DNA from: Mesorhizobium sp. M00.F.Ca.ET.216.01.1.1
GTDB lineage: Bacteria > Pseudomonadota > Alphaproteobacteria > Rhizobiales > Rhizobiaceae
Direction: 5' to 3'
Length of the DNA stretch: 64,000 bases
Assembly: GCF_004010325.2 (NCBI RefSeq)
Contig: NZ_SADR02000007.1
Span: 62,001-126,000, forward strand
Shown: positions 16,815 to 26,064 of the stretch, in pieces
How positions within the stretch are numbered: the first letter of the stretch is position 1
How the letters are laid out: each line of letters begins with the position of its first letter
The notes under the pieces: model-generated
What the model saw: only the letters and a program-made list of their open reading frames with translations
Told to the model about the DNA's origin: nothing
The model's database searches: none
Translations under genes and position numbers: made by a program

Positions 16815-19085
16815 TCAGCTGATGAAGTACGTCCTTGCCTGCGTGGGATAGCTCACCGCGCCGAGAGGCTCCTGGATCGCGCGCCCGTGTGGGTCGACGC
16901 AATTGAGCACCGTCCCGATCAGCGGCGCCCGGTTCATGTTCAGGCGCGAAACTGCCCCGATCAGCTCGTGCTCCGTGGTGCGGCCAAATCGGGTCACCAA
17001 CAGGACGGCATCCACAAAAGGCGACAGCCAGTTGGCATCCTCGACGATCAGCACCGGGGCGGCGTCGATGACGATCAGATCGTAAGACGCTCGCAATTTC
17101 GCGAGCAAAAGCCGTACGTTTTCCGACTCCATCAGCGGCTGGGCCTGATGACCGCCACGCTTCCCGGACATGAGCGTGTCCAAATGATCAAGGCCTGGGA
17201 CGGGTCGGATGGCGTCGGTCGGCGCGTACATCCCCTCGATCGCAGTGCCCGAGGGATGCTCCGCCTCATCAAAACAAGCCATCGCGACGCGCAACGATTG
17301 AGGGTCGAGATCGACGTAAAGTGTCCTGACCCCGTCACTTGCAGCCGAGAAGGCCAATCCAAGCGCGACCGACGTGGTCCCGTCCCCGGGAAGCGGAGCG
17401 GTGACAAGGATTACCGCTTTTGCCCCGGTGAACTGCGCGCGACAGGCGAGGAAGAGCGAACGGAATGCTTCTGCATTGGTCGAGCGAGGCGTGCTAATCA
17501 GCCGCATCAGGATATGCGCCCGGCTTTTGAACCATGAGCTCTGGCCCTTCGGTATGTTTGCCAGGTTACGGAGTTGCACGACTTGACCAATGCGCTGCCC
17601 CGACCTTATCCGAATATCGGTCGCTTCAAGTACTACCGCCAGAATCACCGCCAGGACGGTCGCGCCAACGGTGCCGCCGGCAAGAAGGCGCCCCCTTTGT
17701 GGGAACGAAGGCGTTGTCGGCACCTCGGCCACCGAGACGACCCGCGCGCTTGGTTTGGCGACTTCCGCAAACGGATCAAGGCCGCCAAGACGCGCCACTA
17801 CCAGATCATGCAGTTTCTGGTCGGCCAGAAGGTCGCGCTCCAACTCGCGCAATCGTATCTCCGCGAGACTGCGCTGGCGGACCGTTGCCTGCATTTCGGA
17901 GATCTGGGTTTCGAGTTGCTGCACGCGGCCATTGACCACCTTCTCCTTGCCGGCGAGGTCGTCGACGATGCGTTGGATCTCAGCGCTGATCATTGTGGCG
18001 ACGCTGGCGAGTTGCGCATCCGTTTCAACCATCTGTGGGTGGCTTGCGGCAAAATTCGACGCGTATTGGGCGCGCTGGCGTGCCAGGAGGGCTTGCTCAC
18101 CGCGCAGGGTGGTCAACAATGGCGATTCAAGCGAAGTCCCCTCGAGGTCTCCTGTGCCTGCGATAACCCGCTGCCCCTGTTCCCTGCTCGCGCGGATCCC
18201 CGCCAATTCGACTCGCGCGGCGGTCAACTGCGTATTCATCTCGTCGATGCGCTTGCGCACCAGATCGTCGCGTTCGTCGGACGCGAGTTGGTTCAGGCCG
18301 CTGAAATTCGTGATTTCGCGTTCATTTTCGGCGATCCTAGATGCGACCTGGTTGGCGCGTTCGCGCAGAAAACCGACCGCGTCGCTCATCGCCTGCTTCT
18401 TGAGCTCGCGCGACCAGTCGACATAGACATTTGCCACAGTGTTGGCGAGCGCTGCCGCGAGTTCCGGATCCGGGCTGCTTACGCGTACCGTGACAGCAAG
18501 GCTCTCTCCATTTCGCGTCACGCTCAAAACCCCGAGGAGTGAAGTGATGGCGCGGTCGCGTTGCACGGATAGGCTCGGCAGTTTTCGTGGGCCATCCGGC
18601 TCGCCAAGCCCAAGGAGCCCCTTTGCCGTACTTTTCACGGCAGCGAACAGATTACCGGGAAATGTGCTCGGCTCGTCGTCAGCGGAGGCCGGGAGATAGG
18701 TATTGAACCACGGATGCTCGACCAGGTTCATCGCGTCGACCACGCGCCCCGCGAAAACGCGAGAGGAAATAATATCCATCTCTGTCTCAATGGCGGAGCG
18801 ATCACGCTGCTCGTTGTCCAACTGAGTTACAGCCTCGAGCATTTGCGAGTTGTTTCGCTCCAGGACCAGCGCCGCTGCAGCGGTATACCTGTCGCGCATC
18901 GAGAGAACCGCGACGGCCAGCAGCACGAAACTCGCCAGAACAAAGAAGAGGACGAAGTATCTCCTTCGACTCACGAGTGCTATCGTCTCGCGAGCACCGA
19001 CAATGCCGGCCGTACCTCTCGGCGCGTGTATGACATTCGGAGAGTCGATCTCAATTCCGAATCTATTTTCGTTCAACTTGTCCAT
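16815..19085 (-). CDS. Wzz-type co-polymerase with degenerate tyrosine-autokinase domain
   Basis: Polysaccharide chain-length protein of the ExoP/Wzc layout, about 756 residues. The first membrane helix is at about 43-62, then a Wzz periplasmic region with long coiled coils, a second helix near 475-500 and a cytoplasmic ATPase-like domain from about 555. In that domain the Walker A position reads APLPGDGTTSVA (563-574), where the family has GxGKT/S, so the key Lys is missing. Walker A' (YVDLDPQS) and Walker B (LIVIDAAP) remain. The C-terminus has only two Tyr instead of a Tyr-rich tail. Kinase activity is therefore doubtful. ATG 19085 is preferred; a GTG at 19121 is possible. Confidence 0.9.
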   Translation of the reverse strand: MDKLNENRFGIEIDSPNVIHAPRGTAGIVGARETIALVSRRRYFVLFFVLASFVLLAVAVLSMRDRYTAAAALVLERNNSQMLEAVTQLDNEQRDRSAIETEMDIISSRVFAGRVVDAMNLVEHPWFNTYLPASADDEPSTFPGNLFAAVKSTAKGLLGLGEPDGPRKLPSLSVQRDRAITSLLGVLSVTRNGESLAVTVRVSSPDPELAAALANTVANVYVDWSRELKKQAMSDAVGFLRERANQVASRIAENEREITNFSGLNQLASDERDDLVRKRIDEMNTQLTAARVELAGIRASREQGQRVIAGTGDLEGTSLESPLLTTLRGEQALLARQRAQYASNFAASHPQMVETDAQLASVATMISAEIQRIVDDLAGKEKVVNGRVQQLETQISEMQATVRQRSLAEIRLRELERDLLADQKLHDLVVARLGGLDPFAEVAKPSARVVSVAEVPTTPSFPQRGRLLAGGTVGATVLAVILAVVLEATDIRIRSGQRIGQVVQLRNLANIPKGQSSWFKSRAHILMRLISTPRSTNAEAFRSLFLACRAQFTGAKAVILVTAPLPGDGTTSVALGLAFSAASDGVRTLYVDLDPQSLRVAMACFDEAEHPSGTAIEGMYAPTDAIRPVPGLDHLDTLMSGKRGGHQAQPLMESENVRLLLAKLRASYDLIVIDAAPVLIVEDANWLSPFVDAVLLVTRFGRTTEHELIGAVSRLNMNRAPLIGTVLNCVDPHGRAIQEPLGAVSYPTQARTYFIS

Positions 19086-19237
19086 AACACGCCCACGATT
19101 GCCCAAACATTTCTTTTTCACGCTACAAAAGCGTAGGAAAATTCATTTGTCATGTCAGGTTTATATTCTATCTATTCTTATATTCATAAGTATGCTATCC
19201 ACGCAGAAGCAAAGTCGTCCGATGTGAGAGGACTGCC

Positions 19238-20527
19238 ATGTCGCAAGCGGAGCAATTGTCGGGATCGACGCTGAAGTACGGCATCCCGTCGTCGAGGACA
19301 GCGCTGCGTCGGCTTGAATTCTGGCTCGCATGCGCGGCGGTATTTTTTGCCCCGATGAACGTGCTGAGGCTGCCCGATTTCTATTTTACGGCGGGCGATG
19401 CGTTCGCCTGTCTCTGCATTGGCGCGATGGTCATCAACGGGACGATCAAGCCGAAGGCGCTTGGCCCTGGTACCGCCTATTGGCTCTTTGGCCTGGTCAC
19501 CATGGTTGGAGCATTGTTGGCCAGCAGCCTGCTCGCAGGTGTTGTCGACCGCGGAATGATCCTGTCGATGCAGTACCTGTTCGCCTACTTTCTCTTGCCG
19601 CTCATTCTTCTTGGCCGCCCCTGGCGCGAGACCGACGTCCTGATGAAGGTCTTCGTCGCCTCGATGGTGGTTATGATCCTGCACGGAATCTATGTCGTTG
19701 ATTTCGTCAGGGAGACGAATACGACTTTTGTAAGCGGCTCCGGTCGGCTGCAGGGCTTTGTGGAGCGGGAGAACGAGTGCGGCAGCCTGTTCGCCCTTAC
19801 CGTTCCGATGGTGCTCTCGATGGCTGCGACGCGGACGATCCATCCCGTTGTGGCCTTGATCGTGATGCTGCTGCTCGGCTATGGCATCATGCTGACCGGC
19901 TCGAACACAGCGCTTTACGGCATGTTGTTCGGGCTGGGCGTGTTCACCCTCGCATCGCTGACGGCAAAACGAATCCTTCTGGTTGCGATCGGCTGTCTGC
20001 TGCTGTGGGCTGCCATAAGCATGCCGGGGGTCGTCGAACTGCTGCCGGCCGTCTTTCAGAAACGGGTGCTGGTCGGTCTCGAAACGGGAAACCTTGACGA
20101 GGCCGGCACCTTTGCGGACCGGATGCTGCTGATCAAGGAAGCCATCCGCCTCGGAGGAGATAGCTCGTTGCTTGGCAGCGGGGCCGATCAGTATCGCGAG
20201 ATCAGTGCGTGGCATGCGCCTGTGCATAATCTTTATCTGCTGATCTGGAACGAAGGCGGTTTCTTGGCCCTGGTCGGGTTCCTGACGATGCTGTCCGGCG
20301 CCGCCATCACGGTCGCGATTGCCTGGCGCAGTGGAGGCGGCCACTCTGAAGCAATCTGCGGCTTTTCGACTGTGGCGCTGTTCACACTGCTGGTAAACGC
20401 TGTACCGCATGTCTACGGTCGCTTCTGGGCCGTTCCGGTGCTGCTCTCGCTTGCTCCGGCTATCAGTCTCATCAACGAGGGGCCGAGACGTCGGCGCCCT
20501 CCGCACCCGAGTCGAAATGGTTATTGA
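19238..20527 (+). CDS. O-antigen ligase/polymerase family protein (Wzy candidate)
   Basis: Integral membrane protein of 429 residues with about 11-12 hydrophobic helices and one large periplasmic loop. The loop contains ADRMLLIKEAIRL, then LLGSGADQYR and HAPVHNLYLLIWNEGG, matching the Wzy_C/O-antigen ligase pattern with its conserved His and Asn-Glu. It is the only such gene in the window, so it is the candidate polymerase joining repeat units in the periplasm. It lies divergent from the co-polymerase gene, its expected partner. The AT-rich gap at 19130-19237 should hold promoters for both. Confidence 0.88.
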   Translation: MSQAEQLSGSTLKYGIPSSRTALRRLEFWLACAAVFFAPMNVLRLPDFYFTAGDAFACLCIGAMVINGTIKPKALGPGTAYWLFGLVTMVGALLASSLLAGVVDRGMILSMQYLFAYFLLPLILLGRPWRETDVLMKVFVASMVVMILHGIYVVDFVRETNTTFVSGSGRLQGFVERENECGSLFALTVPMVLSMAATRTIHPVVALIVMLLLGYGIMLTGSNTALYGMLFGLGVFTLASLTAKRILLVAIGCLLLWAAISMPGVVELLPAVFQKRVLVGLETGNLDEAGTFADRMLLIKEAIRLGGDSSLLGSGADQYREISAWHAPVHNLYLLIWNEGGFLALVGFLTMLSGAAITVAIAWRSGGGHSEAICGFSTVALFTLLVNAVPHVYGRFWAVPVLLSLAPAISLINEGPRRRRPPHPSRNGY

Positions 20528-20567
20528 TGCGACAGGCCAGTCGCTCTCAAAGTTAAGGCGACCCGGG

Positions 20568-22085
20568 TTACGAGGCCGAACCAACAGATGTCTTAGTCCC
20601 GCGCATGCCAGCGCCGTCGCCCGCGAGTTCATGCAGATACTCCTCGAAGTTGGTCCAACCGTCGCCATCCAGGTCACTTGCACCGTCACTCGGATTGGTA
20701 GGGGATAGTCCGACCGACCGCTCCCAAGCGTCCGCCATTCCATCGCGATCCACATCGAGCGGTGGAAGCGATGAAGCGAGCGACGGCCATCCGCCTACCG
20801 TTCCAGGGTTCGTCTCCAGCAACGCGCCCGACCTTGTGCGGACGGCATCAACCATCCGCAGATCGACCGCATCGCGTGCCGGCCGGGTTGCCCCAGCGCC
20901 GACAAGCACGTCCTCGTAGGCCTGGGGCGCTGAAGTGGTCCGGACGCTCGCCACGGCGAAAGGCTGTGACGCGGTGAAATCGCGCATGTTTTCCTCAATT
21001 ACCTGGTCTTCCGCTGCGGCGGTGTCGGGGCGATAGGGTTCGTCGACGTTCTCCGCCAGGAAGATCGAAAAGCCCTTGCCGCCCTCAGCAAACAGGTGGA
21101 CGAGGTGGTCGTCCATTTCCTTTTCCTTCTCGCCATCGATCTTATAGTTGGCGACGACGTTTGCGCGGACTGCAGCCCAGCGGTCGCTGAAGCTGATGAC
21201 GTAGCCCCAGATCGGCGAGTAGAGGACGTTATTGACCACGTCGGCCACTGCCCCGGGTCCACTCATCTGGAACTGCGGACTGCGAAACTTGCCGAGGGCG
21301 AACAGATTGTGGTGGACGGAGATGTTGCCGCCCTTGGTCAGCAGCATATTGCGAGCGCGATTGTGCTTTCCTGGCCCACCATCCAGAAGCGGCTCGGTGA
21401 CGAAGCCCCACTGGAAGGTAAAGTAGCTCGCATCCTCCGAGTCGACGGTTTCGTCCGATCCCCAACTCGCCGACACATGGTCGATGATGATATTTGTTGC
21501 ATCCTTGCCGTAGAGACCGAGGGCGCCCGAACAACACGTCGCGACCTCATGAGGTCCGGGGCGAAGGCGTATGTGCCGCACGATCACGTCATGCGTAATT
21601 ATCTCGAGCGACGGCCGCGTTTGCAGCGGCCCATTGCGGATCGCGATGCCTTCTCCTGGCGCCGTCTCCCCGGCGATAGTGAGGTAGGGGTTGCTAACCA
21701 CGAGCGACGTTTTATCCAGCGTGATCGTGCCGCTGAGACGAAACACGCAATTTCGTGGTCCTGCCGCGTCGATGCAGGCTCGAAGCGAGCCCGCGCCGCT
21801 CTCGGCGGTGTTGGTAACGAAGAACACCTGTCCTCCGCGCCCGCCCTTTGCGGCCGCTCCAAAGCCCTCTGCCGTGGGAAAGGCCCGCTGCCTGCCGTCC
21901 GGCAGCTTCGGTAACGCATGAAGGAGCCGGCTTGAGCTGGTCAGGCTGCTGTCCCACAGGCCAGGTCCTGGCAACTGCCCAAACGACAGCAGATCGAGCG
22001 CGTAGAAGGTCATCATTCCAAACAGCGCAAGACCAGCTCCAGCTGCCAGATATCTGAGAAAGTGGAGATCGCCGCTGCCGATCAT
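20568..22085 (-). CDS. Pectate-lyase-like beta-helix protein (PL1 type) with C-terminal calcium repeats
   Basis: Predicted exported polysaccharide lyase of 505 residues. After an N-terminal membrane anchor or signal (residues about 9-30), the mature part starts with AFPTAEGFGAAAKGGRGG, the entry motif of the right-handed beta-helix pectate lyase family 1. It continues with FRLSGTITL, IIIDHVSASWGSDE and NISVHHNLFALGKFRSPQF. The C-terminus carries two EF-hand/dockerin-like calcium loops, DVDRDGMADAWE (444-455) and DLDGDGWTNFEE (472-483). The start overlaps the methyltransferase stop as ATGA. It may trim or release the polysaccharide made here (inference); the true substrate is unknown. Confidence 0.88.
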   Translation of the reverse strand: MIGSGDLHFLRYLAAGAGLALFGMMTFYALDLLSFGQLPGPGLWDSSLTSSSRLLHALPKLPDGRQRAFPTAEGFGAAAKGGRGGQVFFVTNTAESGAGSLRACIDAAGPRNCVFRLSGTITLDKTSLVVSNPYLTIAGETAPGEGIAIRNGPLQTRPSLEIITHDVIVRHIRLRPGPHEVATCCSGALGLYGKDATNIIIDHVSASWGSDETVDSEDASYFTFQWGFVTEPLLDGGPGKHNRARNMLLTKGGNISVHHNLFALGKFRSPQFQMSGPGAVADVVNNVLYSPIWGYVISFSDRWAAVRANVVANYKIDGEKEKEMDDHLVHLFAEGGKGFSIFLAENVDEPYRPDTAAAEDQVIEENMRDFTASQPFAVASVRTTSAPQAYEDVLVGAGATRPARDAVDLRMVDAVRTRSGALLETNPGTVGGWPSLASSLPPLDVDRDGMADAWERSVGLSPTNPSDGASDLDGDGWTNFEEYLHELAGDGAGMRGTKTSVGSAS

Positions 22086-22942
22086 GGCCTGCCTGCCGCA
22101 CCTTGCTCGTTGTTGAGAACCAACGGCTCGATCTCCGACCCGGCGCCGACTCTTGCCCGTACGTGGAATCCCCCTTCCGCACCAAGTTCGAACAGAGTGC
22201 CGTCATGCATCGATCCTCTTGATCTCAAGATCAGGACGAAAGCGCCTGGTCCGCGACAGTAGGATCGGATGTTGGAGATCGCTGTGTTCAGCTGGTCGGC
22301 CGGAAAGTAGCCGGTGTTTAGAATATTAGCCGCGCGGATGAAGTCGAACCGGCCGACGAAGGACGGCGTCGGCACGAGGATGTCGTTCTCGACAAGCTCG
22401 ATATTCCGTCCCGCGAGCGCCCGGCTCGCCATTCTGACCGGCATGGTCCTCGCCTCGGCGATCATCCGGCGCAGGCGCGGGCGCAGCAAGGCGACGGCCA
22501 GGAGTCGTGGCGCAATGGCCATGGTGAAGTAGTCAAGTCGCCGAATCCAGGCGCGCACCGGCAGACCGGCGACATCGTATTGTAGCGGCCAGCCGTCTGC
22601 ATCCGACAGAATGCGAAAGGCTGGTGCGAGTTCGACAAGATGCGCTTCAACGAAAAGATCGGTACCGATCACTTGAGGCGAAGCACCCAGAGCCGACAGA
22701 AACTCTGCGAGCTCGACAGTCGTCGACCCGATCGACGCACCGACGTCGAGCACCTGCCGAAGGGACTTTGACCGGCCGCCTATCACCGAGCCGACCACCG
22801 CCTCGAGATCTGCAAAGCGTGAGGGTCGCGTCAGCTTGAACGTGCCGTTGCGCATTTTTAGACTGGCGAAAAATTTGCATTCTTCCGCCGGATCGATGGG
22901 AGCCGATGCGGCCGAAAAGAACTGTCTCGCTGTCACCGTCAT
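22082..22942 (-). CDS. Class I SAM-dependent methyltransferase-like protein
   Basis: Protein of about 286 residues with a Rossmann-fold SAM motif VLDVGASIGSTTVELA near residue 68 and a later acidic strand VIGTDLFVEAH. The FDFIRAANILNTGYF segment resembles the post-motif III region. It may methylate the polysaccharide or a lipid, but the family is loosely matched and the substrate is not clear. The start at 22942 overlaps the stop of the glycosyltransferase gene as TGATG, and its own stop overlaps the lyase gene start as ATGA, so the three genes are translationally coupled. Confidence 0.78.
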   Translation of the reverse strand: MTVTARQFFSAASAPIDPAEECKFFASLKMRNGTFKLTRPSRFADLEAVVGSVIGGRSKSLRQVLDVGASIGSTTVELAEFLSALGASPQVIGTDLFVEAHLVELAPAFRILSDADGWPLQYDVAGLPVRAWIRRLDYFTMAIAPRLLAVALLRPRLRRMIAEARTMPVRMASRALAGRNIELVENDILVPTPSFVGRFDFIRAANILNTGYFPADQLNTAISNIRSYCRGPGAFVLILRSRGSMHDGTLFELGAEGGFHVRARVGAGSEIEPLVLNNEQGAAGRP

Positions 22943-24063
22943 CACCCGAAGACCCTCGATGTCGGAGCGCCTTGCGCCGCCGCTTGTGAACATTCGAGGA
23001 ACCTGTGGTAGCGACCCGCAACCTGCGTCAGGGAAAAGTGCTCGCCGATCCGCTGTCGGGCCGCTCTTGAGAGTGCGGCATAGTCCGCCGAAGTAAGGTC
23101 GAGCATCCGGCTCATTCCAGCCGCAAGGGCTTGGGCATCGCCCGGCCGAACAACAACTCCCGTCTCACCAACGATCGCTGCGGCGTCTCCCACGTCGGTT
23201 GTCACCACCGGTTTGCCGTAGCTCATCGCCTCAGCGACGACGTTCGGAAAGCCTTCCGTGCGAGACGAGAGAACCAGGACATCGATGCTCCGGTAGAAAG
23301 CATCCATGTCGTCCATCTCGCCTTGAAGTTTGATGGAGGCCGCCGGCAGCCCGGACGCGACGAGCATCTCGCGCACAACTGCATTGTCCTGGTGAAGGCC
23401 GGCGCCCACGGCGGTGAAACGAACGTCTGGCCGCCGCGCCGACAGTAGGGCCGCTGCCTGGAAGAAGGTCTCGTAGTCCTTTTGCGGATGAAACCGGGCG
23501 GCGATACCAAGCACTTGACGCGTACGGCTGATCGGCGGCGGGTCGGCGACAGCATCGAAGCCGTTGGGGATCACTTCGACGTTCCGGTGGCAAAAACCGA
23601 GGCGCCGATGCAAGTCCAACGATCGGGACGAATTGTAGATGATTCCAGCCGGCAGATGGGAAAGTCGCCGCGATATGGCCAGCGCCACACGCGTGCTGGC
23701 TGACAAGGCGGCCAGATCTTCTGCGGATTGGCGAACGTTCCAGAAGACCGGCACCGACTTCCGAGATAGACGCTGGGCCAAAGTGCCGGCGACCATCGCA
23801 TGATACATCCAACAGAGAATTGCTCGCGGATTCTCCCGCGCAATGAGCTGGGCCAGATCGACGACCGCCGTGACCGCCCGCCCCGGAGAACGGATTCCCA
23901 ACTGCTCAACTTGCACTCCGTCGCCGGCCAGCAGCCGGTTGCGGTCCGAGACATCAATCAGCGATACGACGAACCCTCTGTCGTCCGTGGCACGCAACAG
24001 CCTCGACAGCATCGTCTCAGCTCCGGCGTTTGCGGCATAGTTCGTGATGACATGCATGATCAT
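22942..24063 (-). CDS. GT4-family glycosyltransferase
   Basis: GT-B fold glycosyltransferase of about 373 residues. The N-terminal loop is NYAANAGAETMLSRL; the donor-binding half has RFHPQKDYETFFQAA and the E-x7-E motif in RTEGFPNVVAEAMSYG. It resembles the protein at 4556 in the SVPVFWNVRQS/IIYNSS central region. The ATG at 24063 or 24057 fits best; a frame from 24093 adds a few residues without support. It is the first gene of a tight three-gene operon with a methyltransferase and a pectate-lyase-like protein, divergent from the two-component genes. Confidence 0.92.
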   Translation of the reverse strand: MIMHVITNYAANAGAETMLSRLLRATDDRGFVVSLIDVSDRNRLLAGDGVQVEQLGIRSPGRAVTAVVDLAQLIARENPRAILCWMYHAMVAGTLAQRLSRKSVPVFWNVRQSAEDLAALSASTRVALAISRRLSHLPAGIIYNSSRSLDLHRRLGFCHRNVEVIPNGFDAVADPPPISRTRQVLGIAARFHPQKDYETFFQAAALLSARRPDVRFTAVGAGLHQDNAVVREMLVASGLPAASIKLQGEMDDMDAFYRSIDVLVLSSRTEGFPNVVAEAMSYGKPVVTTDVGDAAAIVGETGVVVRPGDAQALAAGMSRMLDLTSADYAALSRAARQRIGEHFSLTQVAGRYHRFLECSQAAAQGAPTSRVFG

Positions 24064-24139
24064 CCCGCCGGCCAACTCCATTCTAAACTGCACGCAACAA
24101 GGCGACCTCGCTCGGCCAAAACACTAACTGACTGAAGCC

Positions 24140-24289
24140 ATGCCTAGGAGGATGAAAAGCCTGACAGCGGATGCCGCAAATCCGTGGGTGGCATCCGCTG
24201 AACTCTCACTTCATTGCAATGATGCCTATTTTAGTGTAGCCTCATTAAGCATTGAAACCTTGTTAAGCGTATTGGCGGGAAACCGGTAA
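24140..24289 (+). CDS. Possible small protein, 49 codons
   Basis: An open frame from ATG 24140 (or 24152, directly after AGGAGG) to TAA 24287-24289 encodes 45-49 residues with no family I recognise. It contains the hairpin at 24165-24200. It lies between the divergent glycosyltransferase and histidine kinase genes, so it may be a leader peptide or chance. Support is weak. Confidence 0.2.
   Translation: MPRRMKSLTADAANPWVASAELSLHCNDAYFSVASLSIETLLSVLAGNR
24165..24200. promoter_or_regulatory. 11-base perfect inverted repeat (operator or hairpin)
   Basis: CAGCGGATGCC (24165-24175) and GGCATCCGCTG (24190-24200) are perfect complements around a 14-base loop. There is no T-run on either side, so it is a poor terminator. 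Its place in the divergent region upstream of the two-component pair suits a DNA-binding site or an mRNA hairpin. Confidence 0.5.
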
Positions 24290-24410
24290 GGCTTGGGGAA
24301 ACGTCGGGGGCGAGGCTGCAACGGGCTGTTGCGGCAGTTCATCTTTAAACTGTTATCTGAATTTCGGCTGTAGGCTGAGGGGGACCGTCAGTTCTAAGCT
24401 GAGGTGTGTG

Positions 24411-25364
24411 ATGGAGTGGCTTGCTAGCGTAGGCGCTGGCGACGGGGAGGGGCAGGTTGACAATCCTGGCCCGCGTCGCCAACGGAGCGAACACAAGACC
24501 GAAGTCTATCTTCTGAAACCCGGCTCTAAGGGTTTCTCACCACAATATGGCCCATACGGATTGAAGAGCCGGCTGCCTCCTGCGCGATCAGGAAAGGCGA
24601 CCAGCAACAAGGCGCCTGCTACCGGCTCGTATATTTGCGCCGGTGACGTCGCCCCCGTGGCGATCGGCCAGAATTCCAATGGCATGCTGGAGATGGTTCG
24701 TGCGATAGCGGCCGCGCAGGAGCGCCGGCGAATAGCACGTGACCTGCACGACCATGCCGGACAGTATTTTGTCGGCATCATGCTCCGATTGGCGGCTCTC
24801 GAGCTGTATACAAGCGAGCCGACCACGCACGCCGCGCTGCGCGATCTTCGCACGGTACTGGAGCAGTTCAGCGACGAAGTGAGGGGGATCTGTGCCGGGG
24901 AGCGCTGCGGCGTTCCGCGTGGCAGTGGCCTTGTCGCAGCGCTTGAGGATTTGGTGCTGCAATGGGAGCGTGAAGTTGGGATCGCCGTTCGCTTCGACCG
25001 CGAAATGACCGATGGCAGTGATCTTGACGACACGACTGCCGAAGCAGTGTTCCGAATTGTTCAGGAGGCTCTGACAAACGTCGCCAAGCACGCACCACAA
25101 GCTTCGCTGGTCAATGTCCGTCTGCAGCTGAAACCTCAGATGCTCGGGCTGGAAATCGAGGATGACGGGTTGACGAGGTGCGAACCACCGAGTTCGTCGC
25201 TTCGAAGCGTAGGGCAGCACTGCGGCATCAACGGCATGCGCGACCGGGTCGCGGAACTTGGAGGAAACTTCTCGGTTCGCCATCTCGCCGGCAAAGGCAC
25301 GCGCATCGTCGCGACAATTCCGCTCATCAACTCTTCATATCAGCGGACGGGTACCCGGCAATGA
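24411..25364 (+). CDS. NarL-type sensor histidine kinase (soluble)
   Basis: Histidine kinase of about 317 residues of the HisKA_3 class. The dimerisation/phosphoacceptor motif is ERRRIARDLHDHAGQ with H113; the ATP-binding parts are the N box EALTNVAKHA and the G box GINGMRDRVAELGG. No membrane helix is present, and the first 85 residues match no sensor domain I know, so it probably senses a cytoplasmic signal. ATG 24411 has GAGG upstream; the GTG directly before it is possible. Its TGA overlaps the ATG of the response regulator, so the pair is coupled. It is placed to control the polysaccharide genes (inference). Confidence 0.92.
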   Translation: MEWLASVGAGDGEGQVDNPGPRRQRSEHKTEVYLLKPGSKGFSPQYGPYGLKSRLPPARSGKATSNKAPATGSYICAGDVAPVAIGQNSNGMLEMVRAIAAAQERRRIARDLHDHAGQYFVGIMLRLAALELYTSEPTTHAALRDLRTVLEQFSDEVRGICAGERCGVPRGSGLVAALEDLVLQWEREVGIAVRFDREMTDGSDLDDTTAEAVFRIVQEALTNVAKHAPQASLVNVRLQLKPQMLGLEIEDDGLTRCEPPSSSLRSVGQHCGINGMRDRVAELGGNFSVRHLAGKGTRIVATIPLINSSYQRTGTRQ

Positions 25365-26038
25365 CGAAGACACCAATACGCACCATCGTTGTCGACGATC
25401 ATCCAGTGGTCGTGGCTGGCGCGCGGGCGCTCATCGAAGCGTCGGACGACATCATCTGCGTCGGGGATGCCAACACCGGAGCCGACGCGCTGACGTTGAT
25501 ACAGGAAACAGATCCTGACGTGATTGTTCTGGACGTGTCACTGCCTGATATGAACGGGCTCGTGCTCGCCCAACGGATTGTCGCGCAAGGAACTCGCGCG
25601 CACATAGTCATGATGACCCTCTATGAAGAGCGCACTCACGTACAGCAGGCTCTTCACATTGGCGCCAAGGGCTTCGTTCAGAAACGATCGGCGAGCCAGA
25701 ACCTTCTGCTGGCAATCAGGACCGCTATGTTGGGAGGGTTGTTTCTGGATCCCGCCACCGCCGGCGAGTTGGCGCCCTCATCTGCCAGGCAGGACTCGGC
25801 TATCGGTGCTTTCACGGGTGAAACAGAGCTCACCAAGCGCGAACAAGAGGTGTTGCGGATGGTGGCGCTTGGCTATTCCAACAAGGAGATCGCCTGGCGG
25901 GCAGCGGTCAGCGTAAAATCGATCGAGACTTACAAGGCGCGAGCTGCCGAAAAGCTCAACCTGCACTCGCGGGCACAAATCGTCCACTTTGCCGTTACCC
26001 ATGGGTGGATGAATGTCACAGAAGATGCAAAGCAATAA
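25361..26038 (+). CDS. LuxR/NarL-family response regulator
   Basis: Response regulator of 225 residues. The receiver domain has the acidic pair D12-D13 (VVDDHPVV), the phosphoacceptor D58 (VIVLDVSLPD) and a Lys in GAKGFVQK. The C-terminal LuxR-type helix-turn-helix runs from LTKREQEVLRMVALGYSNKEI to the end. The start overlaps the kinase stop as ATGA. It is a DNA-binding partner of the upstream kinase. The next two genes (glycosyltransferase, sulfotransferase) follow on the same strand and may be in its operon. The palindrome at 24165 is a candidate site. Confidence 0.95.
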   Translation: MTKTPIRTIVVDDHPVVVAGARALIEASDDIICVGDANTGADALTLIQETDPDVIVLDVSLPDMNGLVLAQRIVAQGTRAHIVMMTLYEERTHVQQALHIGAKGFVQKRSASQNLLLAIRTAMLGGLFLDPATAGELAPSSARQDSAIGAFTGETELTKREQEVLRMVALGYSNKEIAWRAAVSVKSIETYKARAAEKLNLHSRAQIVHFAVTHGWMNVTEDAKQ

Positions 26039-26064
26039 GCTTCGCGCCTAAATCGGATTGCACA

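Noticed and set aside
19184..20755. A 523-codon open frame on the minus strand opposite the Wzy-like gene
   Set aside because: It lies antisense to a clear membrane polymerase gene; its composition (His/Arg/Gln-rich) is the usual shadow of GC-rich coding DNA, and it has no domain.
24165..24200. Reading the 11-base palindrome as a Rho-independent terminator
   Set aside because: There is no T-run after the stem on either strand, and it sits between divergent genes.
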